Positions 51,361-59,518 of a stretch of DNA of 59,518 nt are shown here, piece after piece. The DNA is from an uncultured SAR86 cluster bacterium (lineage in GTDB: Bacteria; Pseudomonadota; Gammaproteobacteria; Magnimaribacterales; D2472). The notes below the pieces were generated by a model, which searched no databases, was not told where the DNA came from, and saw only the letters and a program-made list of their open reading frames with translations. The position numbers and the translations under genes were made by a program. Position 1 is the stretch's first letter. Each line of letters begins with the position of its first letter. The stretch spans positions 1 to 59,518 of the forward strand of contig CACMVA010000001.1 in assembly GCA_902617045.1 (NCBI GenBank). Reading direction: 5' to 3'.

Positions 51361-52660
51361 TAATTTTCATACCTATTGTATTCATTATACTTTTGAAATT
51401 AGGGAATGAAGTTTCAATATTTTTACAATTCATTACTCGAATAAAATTATCTGATCTGATACCAGCTATTAAAAAACTCATTGCAATTCTGTGATCATCA
51501 AAAGAATCAATAGATTCATCACATTTAAGTTCTTTTGATGTTCCTGAAATTGATATACCATCCTCAAAAATATCGTGTTTGATTTTTAACTTTATGAGTC
51601 CTTGTGAAATTGCATGCAATCTATCAGACTCTTTAACTCGCAACTCAGCAGCATTTTTAATTATTGTTTGTCCTTCTGCAAAACATGCAGCAACACTTAA
51701 TATGGGAATTTCATCGATGATGTTTGGAATAATATTGTCTGGTACATCTATACCTCTTAGCTCTGAAGAACTAATATAAATGTCACCAACAATCTCATTT
51801 GAAGCTTTTTTCTTATTTTTAATTTCAAGATTTGCTCCCATTAGTATCAAAACATCTAATAATCCTTTTCTAGATTCATTTAAGCCAACATTTTTTATAA
51901 CAACTTCAGAGCCTTTGGAAATAATCGTTGCAACAATAATAAAAGCTGCAGATGAAAAATCACCAGGAACATCAAACGAATTTTTTGGTTCTAGTTCAGA
52001 GTAGTTGAGCTGAATTATTTTTGAATTTTGATTATTTTCATACAGAATCTCTCCACCAAAGAACTCGATCATCCTTTCAGTATGATCTCTTGTGATTTTT
52101 GGTTCAGTTATTTTTATATTTTTCTGGGATGACAGTGCAGCTAATAGTAAGCATGATTTAACTTGAGCACTGGCAATTGGCATTTTATATTCAAAATTAT
52201 TAATAATTTTTGATCCTAATGTTTTGATAGGAAGTGTGCCTGAATCACTGCTTAACTTAGCCCCCATCATCTCAAGTGGTTTAATCACTCTACTCATTGG
52301 TCTTTTTTCAAGCGACGAATCTCCCCTCATTGTTAATCTTAAGCCAAGGCCAGAAATCAGACCTAACAACAATCTTGCACCAGTACCTGAGTTACCAAGA
52401 TTTAATTCTTGTTGAGGATCCTTGAACATAACTTCTCGTTTCCTTAAAGTGACTTTGTTCTCATTTATAGATATTGAAGATCCAATAGAATTAAGTGCAT
52501 TAACAGTTGAAATTGGGTCTTGAGCATTTAAAAATCCATTTACATTCATATCACAATTAAGTAATGATCCAATAATTACAATTCTTTGAGATACTGATTT
52601 ATCACCTGGACAGTCAACTTCTCCATGCAAAGATTCTGTTTTGTATGAGGTTAAGTTCAA
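51347..52660 (-). CDS. aroA: 3-phosphoshikimate 1-carboxyvinyltransferase (EPSP synthase)
   Basis: The 437-aa protein has the N-terminal CPGDKSVSQRIVIIGSLL, NLGNSGTGARLLLGLISG (PEP/glyphosate-site motif), RGDSSLEKRPMSRVIKPLEMMGA, SAQVKSCLLLAAL and RVKESDRLHAI, DDHRIAMSFLIAG. It condenses shikimate-3-P and PEP in aromatic synthesis. Start is a TTG at 52660 in a TTGA overlap with the tyrA stop; no in-frame ATG or GTG precedes the conserved PGDKS segment. In Pseudomonas tyrA and aroA are fused; here they are separate but overlapping. Confidence 0.95.
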   Translation of the reverse strand: MNLTSYKTESLHGEVDCPGDKSVSQRIVIIGSLLNCDMNVNGFLNAQDPISTVNALNSIGSSISINENKVTLRKREVMFKDPQQELNLGNSGTGARLLLGLISGLGLRLTMRGDSSLEKRPMSRVIKPLEMMGAKLSSDSGTLPIKTLGSKIINNFEYKMPIASAQVKSCLLLAALSSQKNIKITEPKITRDHTERMIEFFGGEILYENNQNSKIIQLNYSELEPKNSFDVPGDFSSAAFIIVATIISKGSEVVIKNVGLNESRKGLLDVLILMGANLEIKNKKKASNEIVGDIYISSSELRGIDVPDNIIPNIIDEIPILSVAACFAEGQTIIKNAAELRVKESDRLHAISQGLIKLKIKHDIFEDGISISGTSKELKCDESIDSFDDHRIAMSFLIAGIRSDNFIRVMNCKNIETSFPNFKSIMNTIGMKINEED

Positions 52661-53529
52661 AACTTGTCTTCTTTGAAAGATTTAATTTCATCAAGTTCTT
52701 TATTTAAGAGTTCTAGATGAGAAAATATATCTGGGATTTGCTTGGTCTCAGTAATCAATTCTAAAAGATTGTTTAATGAAACTTGCATTCCAGCAAGTGC
52801 TTTAATCAAATCAACTCTATTAAGCACGAAAATATCACGCCACATTTCTGAATTTGATCCACTTAGTCTTAGAAACTCTTTCAATCCTCCTCCAGCATTA
52901 TCATCTACGTCATGGTTAGATAATCTTATCGAATCAATTAATGCATATGAAACTAAGTGCGGTAGATGACTTGTCATTGCAAATATTAAATCATGCTCAG
53001 AAACACTCATTGAGGATGTCCTCATTTGTAGTGCGTTTTTCCAAAAATTATCAACTTTTTCAAAATGACCTTTTTTACTGTTAAAAGGATCACATAGAAC
53101 ATTTTTTTTATTTTTGAAAAGATCTCCATTAGCCGCAGAAATTCCAGATTGATCAGAGCCAGCAATTGGATGAGAAAGTATAATATTTGATGCGCCATTC
53201 AATTTAATGTGATTTTTTACGCTCGATGTATCGGTAATAGTAACATCCGTATTCCAAATATTCTTTAAGTCGTTTAAAACATCTAATGTTTGTTTTGGAG
53301 GGACAGCAACAATAATTAGATCAACTTTTTTTACAAAATCTTTTGAATTGATATCTAAAATAGACTCAACTTTTGAGTCAATTATATTTTTTTCTAAAGC
53401 CTCTTTAATGGAGTTATCAGATTTATCAAATCCATAAACTTTTATACCTTTAGATTTTGAAGCGAGGGCAATTGACGAGCCAATCATACCAAGGCCAATT
53501 ATTAGAATTTTTTCTACATTTAAATTCAT
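52657..53529 (-). CDS. tyrA: Prephenate/arogenate dehydrogenase
   Basis: The 290-aa protein has an NAD site ILIIGLGMIGSSIALASKSKGIKVYGFDKS (~7-37), LIIVAVPPKQTLDVL, ITDTSSVKNHI, LSHPIAGSDQSGISAANGDLF and FAMTSHLPHLVSYALI (catalytic-region His). It lacks a chorismate mutase domain, so it is the monofunctional form that oxidatively decarboxylates prephenate (or arogenate) towards tyrosine. It overlaps pheA and aroA by 4 nt each. The substrate preference is not readable from sequence. Confidence 0.93.
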   Translation of the reverse strand: MNLNVEKILIIGLGMIGSSIALASKSKGIKVYGFDKSDNSIKEALEKNIIDSKVESILDINSKDFVKKVDLIIVAVPPKQTLDVLNDLKNIWNTDVTITDTSSVKNHIKLNGASNIILSHPIAGSDQSGISAANGDLFKNKKNVLCDPFNSKKGHFEKVDNFWKNALQMRTSSMSVSEHDLIFAMTSHLPHLVSYALIDSIRLSNHDVDDNAGGGLKEFLRLSGSNSEMWRDIFVLNRVDLIKALAGMQVSLNNLLELITETKQIPDIFSHLELLNKELDEIKSFKEDKF

Positions 53530-54614
53530 ATATATTCAGGATATGAACCAAAATTTCTTACTATAGCTCCAGTATCAATAATTTCTTTTATAGCTAGACG
53601 TAATTTTTGATCTTTTATATGTCCCTCACAATCAACAAAGAAATCATGAGAATTTATATTTCCTCTTGATGGGCGTGTCTCAATCTTACTTAAATTTATT
53701 TTTCTTTTTTCAAATGGTTTTAAAACTGACATTAAAGAGCCAGGTCTATTTGGAGTTTGGATTAAAAAAGAGCTCTTATCTTTGCCTGTTTTTTCAACTT
53801 TATTTTTACCTATTACTAGGAATCTAGTTTTATTTTCTGAGTAATCCTGAATATTTTTGTTAATTAACTTCAATTTATACTTATTTAATGCCATTAAATT
53901 CACGATACATAAAATATTTTTATTCTCTTTTGCATATTGCGCAGCGACTGCTGAGCTTGGCATTTCCAGTCTTTTTATATTTCCTAAATTTCTTTCAATC
54001 CATTTTGAACATTGTCCTAATGCCTGAGGATGAGATGCAATAGCGAAAGCTTGTTCAATTTTAAATTTATTTCCTGCTGCTAATTGATGATCAATATTTA
54101 AATATATTTCTCCAATAATATTTATGTCTTTACTGTCTGCAAGACAGTTTAGAGTAGTATTTATAACTCCCTCCGATGAATTTTCTACTGGAACAACTCC
54201 TAAATTTACATCATCATTTATTACTTGATAAAACACATCATCAATAGTTGATGTAGGTATTCTTAGAGCCTGAGAGCCAAATTGATTATGAACAGCTGCC
54301 TCTGAATGAGTTGCCTCAGGTCCAAGATATGCAACTTTTAAAATTTCTTCAAGAGACAGACAGCCAGAAATTAATTCTTTATAAATGGCTCTAATCTTAG
54401 AATCTGGTAATAGTCCTTTTTTATTTGCATTTAAAATATTTCGTAAAATTTTTGTCTCTCTATCGGGTTTATAAAATGACTCTTTAGGACTTACTTTTGA
54501 CTTAATCTTTCCAATAGCAACGGCATGTGAAGCTCTTTTTTGAATAAGAGCATAAATTTCTTTGTCTATTTTATCAATTTTGACTCTGTGACTTTTTAAT
54601 TTCTTATCTGTCAT
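53526..54614 (-). CDS. pheA: Bifunctional chorismate mutase/prephenate dehydratase
   Basis: The 362-aa protein has an AroQ-type chorismate mutase (~1-92: HRVKIDKIDKEIYALIQKRASHAVAIGKIK; YKPDRETKIL), a prephenate dehydratase (~95-270: VAYLGPEATHSEAAVHNQFG; VVPVENSSEGVINTTLNCL; NKTRFLVIG) and a C-terminal ACT domain (~278-355: SFLIQTPNRPGSLMSVLKPFEKRKINLSKIETRP), the site of phenylalanine feedback. It converts chorismate to phenylpyruvate. It starts 5 nt after serC. Interesting that the hisC usually found next to it in Pseudomonas is absent. Confidence 0.96.
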   Translation of the reverse strand: MTDKKLKSHRVKIDKIDKEIYALIQKRASHAVAIGKIKSKVSPKESFYKPDRETKILRNILNANKKGLLPDSKIRAIYKELISGCLSLEEILKVAYLGPEATHSEAAVHNQFGSQALRIPTSTIDDVFYQVINDDVNLGVVPVENSSEGVINTTLNCLADSKDINIIGEIYLNIDHQLAAGNKFKIEQAFAIASHPQALGQCSKWIERNLGNIKRLEMPSSAVAAQYAKENKNILCIVNLMALNKYKLKLINKNIQDYSENKTRFLVIGKNKVEKTGKDKSSFLIQTPNRPGSLMSVLKPFEKRKINLSKIETRPSRGNINSHDFFVDCEGHIKDQKLRLAIKEIIDTGAIVRNFGSYPEYI

Positions 54615-54619
54615 TTTTG

Positions 54620-55696
54620 TTAACCATATTTTGACTCAAAGTATTTCATATACTTTATAAGTTCCTCAACCCCCTCAAGAGGCATTGCATTATATATGCT
54701 GGCTCTCATTCCTCCAACTGATCTATGTCCTTTTAAGTTTAAAAGGCCATTTTCTTCGGCATGCAATAAGAATGGAGAATCTAATTCATCATTTTCAAGA
54801 AAAAATGTAACATTCATAATTGATCTATTTTCAATATCTATATTATTTGAATAAAAATCTGAACTATCAATATATTCATATAATTTTGATGATTTTGAAT
54901 AATTTTGTTGTTTGAAAAATTCAAGTCCTCCTTGTTTTTTTATCCATTTAAAAACTTTTCCGGCCATATACCATGCAAATGTTGGAGGTGTATTTAACAT
55001 TGATTCTGCAATTGAATGTTCAGAATATTTCAGAATATTTGGAATTTTTTGATTTCCCAATTCCATGAAGTCTTTATCAATAATTACTATTGTTAAGCCA
55101 GCAGGTCCAATATTCTTTTGAGCACCTGCGTATATTAATGAGAATTTACTAACATCTAGAGGCTCACTCAAAATTACTGAAGATGCATCTGAAATAATAG
55201 GTTTATTTACATTAGGTGCTTCATGAATTGCTACTCCCTGAATCGTCTCATTTGGACAATAATGAACATATGCAGATTTTTCTGATATCTTCCAAGTTTT
55301 TGGATCAGGGGCATAAGAGTAATTTTTAGCTTCAGATGATGCAATTGTATTCACTTTTATTATCTTTGATGCTTCAGAAATTGCTTTTTTTGACCATGAG
55401 CCCGACAAAATGTAATCTGCCTCACCTGAACTGTTACCAAAATTATATGGAACCATTGAAAATTGATGAGTTGCACCTCCTTGGAGGAATAAAACATCAT
55501 AATTTTTGGGTATATTTAAAATATCAATTAAGTCTTGTTTTGCCTCTGCAGCAACTGAAGAATATAACCTTGACCTGTGGCTTACTTCCATTATGGAAGT
55601 TCCAGAGTTGTTATATTCTAATAACTCAGATTTAACTTCTTCTAAAACCTCTTCAGAAATTACTGCAGGACCAGCACAGAAATTCCATTTTCTCAT
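54620..55696 (-). CDS. serC: Phosphoserine aminotransferase
   Basis: The 358-aa PLP enzyme has NFCAGPAVISEEVLEEVKSEL, GTSIMEVSHRS, LFLQGGATHQFSMVPYN, SDASSVILSEPLDVSKFSLIYAGAQKNIGPAGLTIVII (Lys of AQKN binds PLP) and GGMRASIYNAMPLEGVEEL. It transfers an amino group from glutamate to 3-phosphohydroxypyruvate (serine) and acts in the pyridoxal phosphate pathway. Located 6 nt after gyrA, the usual order. Confidence 0.97.
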   Translation of the reverse strand: MRKWNFCAGPAVISEEVLEEVKSELLEYNNSGTSIMEVSHRSRLYSSVAAEAKQDLIDILNIPKNYDVLFLQGGATHQFSMVPYNFGNSSGEADYILSGSWSKKAISEASKIIKVNTIASSEAKNYSYAPDPKTWKISEKSAYVHYCPNETIQGVAIHEAPNVNKPIISDASSVILSEPLDVSKFSLIYAGAQKNIGPAGLTIVIIDKDFMELGNQKIPNILKYSEHSIAESMLNTPPTFAWYMAGKVFKWIKKQGGLEFFKQQNYSKSSKLYEYIDSSDFYSNNIDIENRSIMNVTFFLENDELDSPFLLHAEENGLLNLKGHRSVGGMRASIYNAMPLEGVEELIKYMKYFESKYG

Positions 55697-55702
55697 TACT
55701 AT

Positions 55703-58240
55703 TTAGTCTTGATCTTCTTCTTGAGGTATTGTTACACACTCAATAAGTTTTTCTTCTTCTTTTGGAGTAATGATTTTTACTCCTTGAGTATTTCTGCTTA
55801 GTGTTGGAACTTGGGAAACATTTGTTCTAATCATAGTGCCTTTATCACTTATCAACATTATTCCATCTTCTTCCTCAACTAATGCTGCCGCAACCATCAT
55901 TCCGTTTCTCTCGCTTGTTTTTATAGAAATGACACCTTGTCCACCTCTGTTATGTGTTGGGAAATCTTCAAGTTCAGTCTTTTTGCCATATCCATTTTCT
56001 GACACACACAGAATAGTTTTTGATGGATCAGCAACATTTAACGAAATTAGTCTTTGATCTTTTTTTAATTTCATGCCTTTCACACCTCTTGCGGTTCTTC
56101 CCATAGGCCTAACTTTAGACTCATTAAATCTAATAAGTTTTCCTGCCGATGAGGCCAATAAAATTTCTTTTTTGCCATCAGTTATTGCAGTCCCAATTAA
56201 TCTATCATCATCATCAAGATTTATAGCCTTAATTCCTGATTTCCACTTTCTTGCAAAAAGGCTTAAGCTGGTTTTCTTAGTTATACCCTTTCTCGTTGCC
56301 ATAAAAATAAATTTATCTTCAGAAAATTCTTCAACCGGCAAGATATCGCTCACCCTTTCATCATCATCTAAATTAAGCATGTTTACTAAAGGTCTTCCTT
56401 TTGAAGTTCTAGATGCAACAGGTATCTCGTAAACTTTAAGCCAGAATACCTTTCCTTTTGTTGTGAAGCATAAAATTTGAACATGACTACTCAAAACATA
56501 AAGATTTTGAATTAAATCTTCTTCTTTTACAGATGCAGCCGCCTTGCCTTGTCCTCCTCTTCTTTGTTCTCTATATTCATCGAGAGGTTGGGTTTTAGCA
56601 TAACCACTTCTTGAAACTGTAAGCACCCTTGTTTCTTCTGGAATAAGATCCTCATTTGTAATTCCTCTTCTGGTGTCATTAATTAATGTCCTTCTTTCAT
56701 CACCAAAATTTTCTTTAATTTCTTCAAGCTCTCCTATCATCAAATCGATCAGTGTTTGCTTATCATCGAGAATTTTTTGAAGACCAAGAATCTTTTCTAC
56801 GATTTCTGAAAATTCTTTGCTTAAATTATCTTGCTCCAAACCAGTCAATCTTCCAAGCCTTAGCTCGAGAATTGCTTTTGCCTGATCTTCAGAAAGTTTA
56901 TATTTTTTACCTTTGAGTCCAAGATCCTTACTTAATCCTTTTGGTTTACATGCATCACTTCCAACCTTTTTAAGAATTGCTTCAACTGGACCAGATTTCC
57001 ATATTTTTTTACAAAGTTCTTTGGCAGCTATCTTTGGATCTTTTGATTTTTTGATTATTGAAATTATTTGATCGATATTTGCAATTGCAACCATCAAGCC
57101 TTCAACAACATGACCCCTATCCTTGGCTTTTCGAAGATCATACTTAGTCCTTTTTGTAATAATATCTTTTCTATGCTTAACAAATGCTTGAAGCATTTCT
57201 TTCAAATTAACTTCTTTTGGCTGGCCTTCTGATAGAACAGTGAAGTTAATTCCAAAAGATTGTTCAAGTTGAGTTTGAGCAAAAAGGTTATTTTCTAGAA
57301 CATCAACCGAATCACCTTTTCTAACTTCAATTACTACTCTTAATCCATCCTTATCTGACTCATCCCTAATTTCAGTTATCCCCTCTATTTTCTTTTCCTT
57401 AACTAACTCAGCAATTTTTTCTAACATCTTGGCTTTATTAACCATAAAAGGTATCTCATTTATGATTAAACTTTGTTTGCCAGATTTGTCCTCTTCAATA
57501 GAGGTATTAGACCTAATATGAATTATGCCTCTGCCTGTTTTATAAGCCTCATATATTCCAGCTTTTCCATCTATAGTTCCACCTGTTGGAAAGTCTGGAC
57601 CAGAAATATCCTTGATTAATTCATCAATTGAGATTTTTGGATTATTAATTAAATTGATACATCCATTTAAAACTTCATTTAAATTATGTGGAGGAATATT
57701 TGTTGCCATGCCAACTGCAATTCCAGAAGAGCCGTTTACAAGTAAATTTGGAATTTTTGTTGGCAGGACGTCTGGAATATCTTCACTACCATCATAGTTT
57801 GGTGAAAAAGAAACAGTCTCCTTTTCTATATCGCCTAACATTTGATCTGTAATTTTAGACATTCTTACTTCTGTATAACGCATTGCGGCAGGAGGATCGC
57901 CATCAATTGATCCAAAATTTCCTTGACCCTCAACTATCGGATATCTCATTGAAAAATCTTGAGCCATTCTGACCATTGCATCGTAAACAGCAGAGTCTCC
58001 ATGTGGATGATATTTTCCAATGACATCTCCAACAACTCTTGCAGATTTTTTATAAGGTCTATTATAGAAATTTTTAAGATCATACATTGCGTATAAAATT
58101 CTTCTATGGACTGGTTTTAAGCCATCTCTTATGTCGGGAAGAGCTCTTCCATGAATAACGCTTAAAGCATAACTTAAGTAAGATTGCTTAAGTTCATCTT
58201 CAATATTTACAGATATAATTTCTTTAGCGAAATCATTCAT
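55703..58240 (-). CDS. gyrA: DNA gyrase subunit A
   Basis: The 845-aa protein has [36 protein letters not shown] at the N-terminus, the winged-helix region [21 protein letters not shown] with Ser and Asp at the positions of E. coli S83 and D87 (quinolone-sensitive type), and catalytic Tyr in [11 protein letters not shown]. The GyrA box is [13 protein letters not shown] (~540-552), which separates gyrase from ParC, followed by six beta-pinwheel blades. It is slightly shorter than E. coli GyrA at the acidic tail. It begins the serC-pheA-tyrA-aroA-cmk-rpsA string. Confidence 0.98.
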   Translation of the reverse strand: MNDFAKEIISVNIEDELKQSYLSYALSVIHGRALPDIRDGLKPVHRRILYAMYDLKNFYNRPYKKSARVVGDVIGKYHPHGDSAVYDAMVRMAQDFSMRYPIVEGQGNFGSIDGDPPAAMRYTEVRMSKITDQMLGDIEKETVSFSPNYDGSEDIPDVLPTKIPNLLVNGSSGIAVGMATNIPPHNLNEVLNGCINLINNPKISIDELIKDISGPDFPTGGTIDGKAGIYEAYKTGRGIIHIRSNTSIEEDKSGKQSLIINEIPFMVNKAKMLEKIAELVKEKKIEGITEIRDESDKDGLRVVIEVRKGDSVDVLENNLFAQTQLEQSFGINFTVLSEGQPKEVNLKEMLQAFVKHRKDIITKRTKYDLRKAKDRGHVVEGLMVAIANIDQIISIIKKSKDPKIAAKELCKKIWKSGPVEAILKKVGSDACKPKGLSKDLGLKGKKYKLSEDQAKAILELRLGRLTGLEQDNLSKEFSEIVEKILGLQKILDDKQTLIDLMIGELEEIKENFGDERRTLINDTRRGITNEDLIPEETRVLTVSRSGYAKTQPLDEYREQRRGGQGKAAASVKEEDLIQNLYVLSSHVQILCFTTKGKVFWLKVYEIPVASRTSKGRPLVNMLNLDDDERVSDILPVEEFSEDKFIFMATRKGITKKTSLSLFARKWKSGIKAINLDDDDRLIGTAITDGKKEILLASSAGKLIRFNESKVRPMGRTARGVKGMKLKKDQRLISLNVADPSKTILCVSENGYGKKTELEDFPTHNRGGQGVISIKTSERNGMMVAAALVEEEDGIMLISDKGTMIRTNVSQVPTLSRNTQGVKIITPKEEEKLIECVTIPQEEDQD

Positions 58241-58277
58241 TTTATAGCTCGGAAAACCCTTGTTTTATGCACAAATT

Positions 58278-58296
58278 TTATAACCCTAATAGGGTA
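58278..58296 (-). promoter_or_regulatory. Dyad and possible -10 between pntB and gyrA
   Basis: The 82-bp gap before gyrA holds a perfect inverted repeat ACCCTA-A-TAGGGT (58284-58296), directly followed on the minus strand by TATAAA (58278-58283). As a hairpin it is short and lacks a following T-run, so it is a weak terminator for pntB at best. As a protein-binding dyad overlapping a -10 it could control gyrA. Both readings are tentative. Confidence 0.3.
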
Positions 58297-58322
58297 ATAT
58301 TTTAACATATTTATAAGTGAAA

Positions 58323-59518
58323 TTACTCTTTAAATTCAGTAACTAAGCCGCCAATTGACTCCTTTGCGTCACCAAATAACATTCTGGTATTTTCTTTGAA
58401 AAACAAAGGATTTTGCACACCTGCAAAACCAGATGACATTGATCTTTTTAGAACAAAAACTGTCCTTGCATTGTGGACTTCGATTATAGGCATTCCGTAA
58501 ATTGGGCTTCCTGGTTCTTCTGTTGCAGATGGATTTACTACGTCATTTGCTCCGATTACTACAGCAACATCAACAGTATCCATAGATGGATTTACATCTT
58601 CTGGTTCAACTAAAACATCATAAGGTACGTTTGCTTCTGCGAGCAAAACATTCATATGACCTGGCATTCTTCCAGCAACTGGATGAATTCCATATCTTAC
58701 TTCAGTACCATTCGCTTCAAGAAGCTCTCCTAGTTCTCTGACAACATGCTGAGCTTGCGCAACTGCCATACCATATCCTGGAATTACTAGAACAGAGCTC
58801 GCATTCTCTAATATTAAATATGCATCCGATACATTTATTGGTTTGACCTCACCAGTTTCTTCAGATTTTGAAGGAGAAGCTGATGAAACGTAGCCAACAA
58901 ATAAAATGTTGCCAATTGAGCGATTCATAGCCTTAGCCATGATGATAGTTAAAATTAAACCACTAGCTCCTACCAAAGATCCAGCAACAATAAGAACATT
59001 GTTTAGTAGTAACAATCCTGCAAATGCTGCAGCAATACCTGAGAATGAGTTTAATAATGAAATAACTACTGGCATATCGCCGCCGCCAATTGGAATTACG
59101 AATCCCACACCGCCTAGCAATGTTAAAATCAATAAAATTGTGTAGAAATCAAAGCCTGGACTGAAAATCTTTGTTATAAAAATTGAGTACAACAAATATA
59201 TAATTGAAATGTAGAAAAAAGTTGTGAACAATTTTGTAATTATCGAGGTCTTTTCGACCTTTAGTGTCTCTGATAATTTGCCATAGGCAATAACACTTCC
59301 AGAGAATGTGACACCTCCAATGTAAGTTGTAATCATTACCAATATATATTGAAAATTATTTGATGGTATTGAATTAAATTCAGACCATGCAATAAAGAAT
59401 GTTGCTAAACCTCCAAATCCATTAAAAAGTGCTACCATCTCAGGGATTGAAGTCATTTTTACTTTTAGTGCAATAAGTGAACCTATAATTGCGCCAATTC
59501 CGATCCCAACTAATACTA
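58323..59518 (-). CDS. pntB: NAD(P) transhydrogenase subunit beta (5' end beyond window)
   Basis: The frame is open to the window edge; the 62 bases before the first internal ATG (59456) encode VLVGIGIGAIIGSLIALKVK, matching the helix before the conserved M-T-x-x-P-E-M of PntB. The gene is therefore cut by the window and not short. About 398 residues are visible: a membrane part with several helices (VTFSGSVIAYGKL is characteristic) and the soluble NADP(H)-binding domain III (VIPGYGMAVAQAQHVVREL; GYGIHPVAGRMPGHMNVLLAEANVP-like segment; VIGANDVVNPSA). It couples proton flow to hydride transfer from NADH to NADP+ in the inner membrane. Confidence 0.95.
   Translation of the reverse strand, partial: VLVGIGIGAIIGSLIALKVKMTSIPEMVALFNGFGGLATFFIAWSEFNSIPSNNFQYILVMITTYIGGVTFSGSVIAYGKLSETLKVEKTSIITKLFTTFFYISIIYLLYSIFITKIFSPGFDFYTILLILTLLGGVGFVIPIGGGDMPVVISLLNSFSGIAAAFAGLLLLNNVLIVAGSLVGASGLILTIIMAKAMNRSIGNILFVGYVSSASPSKSEETGEVKPINVSDAYLILENASSVLVIPGYGMAVAQAQHVVRELGELLEANGTEVRYGIHPVAGRMPGHMNVLLAEANVPYDVLVEPEDVNPSMDTVDVAVVIGANDVVNPSATEEPGSPIYGMPIIEVHNARTVFVLKRSMSSGFAGVQNPLFFKENTRMLFGDAKESIGGLVTEFKE

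Noticed and set aside
58284-58296. ACCCTA/TAGGGT hairpin as the pntB terminator
   Set aside because: The stem is short with essentially no loop, and no T-run follows on the minus strand; kept only as a tentative dyad.
1-59518. CRISPR array, insertion sequence, integrase, prophage or toxin-antitoxin pair
   Set aside because: I read both strands and saw no regularly spaced repeats, transposase or integrase motifs, phage structural genes or small toxin pairs. The island character rests on gene content only.

Overview
The window is AT-rich bacterial chromosome, and every gene I can support, including both tRNAs, lies on the minus strand. It therefore reads from about 59.5 kb down to 1. Gene order points to a gammaproteobacterium: gyrA-serC-pheA-tyrA-aroA-cmk-rpsA-ihfB is the Pseudomonas/Escherichia-type arrangement, and uvrC-pgsA-tRNA-Cys-tRNA-Leu matches the E. 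coli uvrC-pgsA-glyW-cysT-leuZ block. Very low GC, 4-nt gene overlaps, almost no spacers and shortened housekeeping proteins suggest a streamlined marine lineage such as SAR86. That placement is inference.

Region A (59.5-44 kb) is a dense housekeeping string: pntB (cut by the window edge), gyrA, serC, pheA, tyrA, aroA, cmk, rpsA (only five S1 domains), ihfB, pyrF, a short pgi, uvrC and pgsA. It runs into a nucleotidyltransferase-cupin fusion, tRNA-Cys, a short UDP-glucose-dehydrogenase-like gene and tRNA-Leu(UAA). Two sugar genes thus sit inside an old pgsA-tRNA block.

Region B (42.9-9.8 kb) is a surface-polysaccharide locus of about 32 kb. It is headed by an RfaH/NusG-type antiterminator gene, then a 168-bp leader with an exact 8-base ops core (GCGGTAGC) and a 15-bp palindrome, then a small MarR-type regulator and a Wzz-like chain-length protein. 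Successive blocks encode: a CDP-6-deoxy-3-C-methyl sugar (rfbF, rfbG, RmlC-like epimerase, C-methyltransferase, reductase); a PglK-type ABC flippase; a full nonulosonic acid pathway of the legionaminic type (dehydratase, LegC, LegH, LegI, LegG, PtmE, LegF) with a PseA/HisH/HisF-like amidine module; several glycosyltransferases; a candidate Wzy polymerase; galE; an AsnB-like amidotransferase; and WbpO/WbpP for UDP-GalNAcA. The predicted glycan carries an acetamidino-nonulosonate, a branched deoxysugar and possibly a uronamide. No initiating phosphoglycosyltransferase is present.

Region C (9.8-1) holds a putative Fe(II)/2OG oxygenase and a PdxH-like gene, then infC (AUU start)-rpmI-rplT-pheS-pheT. 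Both phenylalanyl-tRNA synthetase subunits lack their N-terminal RNA-binding modules. They are followed by a Wza-like exporter, a YjbH-family outer-membrane protein and a secreted Ig-like-repeat protein truncated by the window start. The exporter genes probably serve the Region B glycan.
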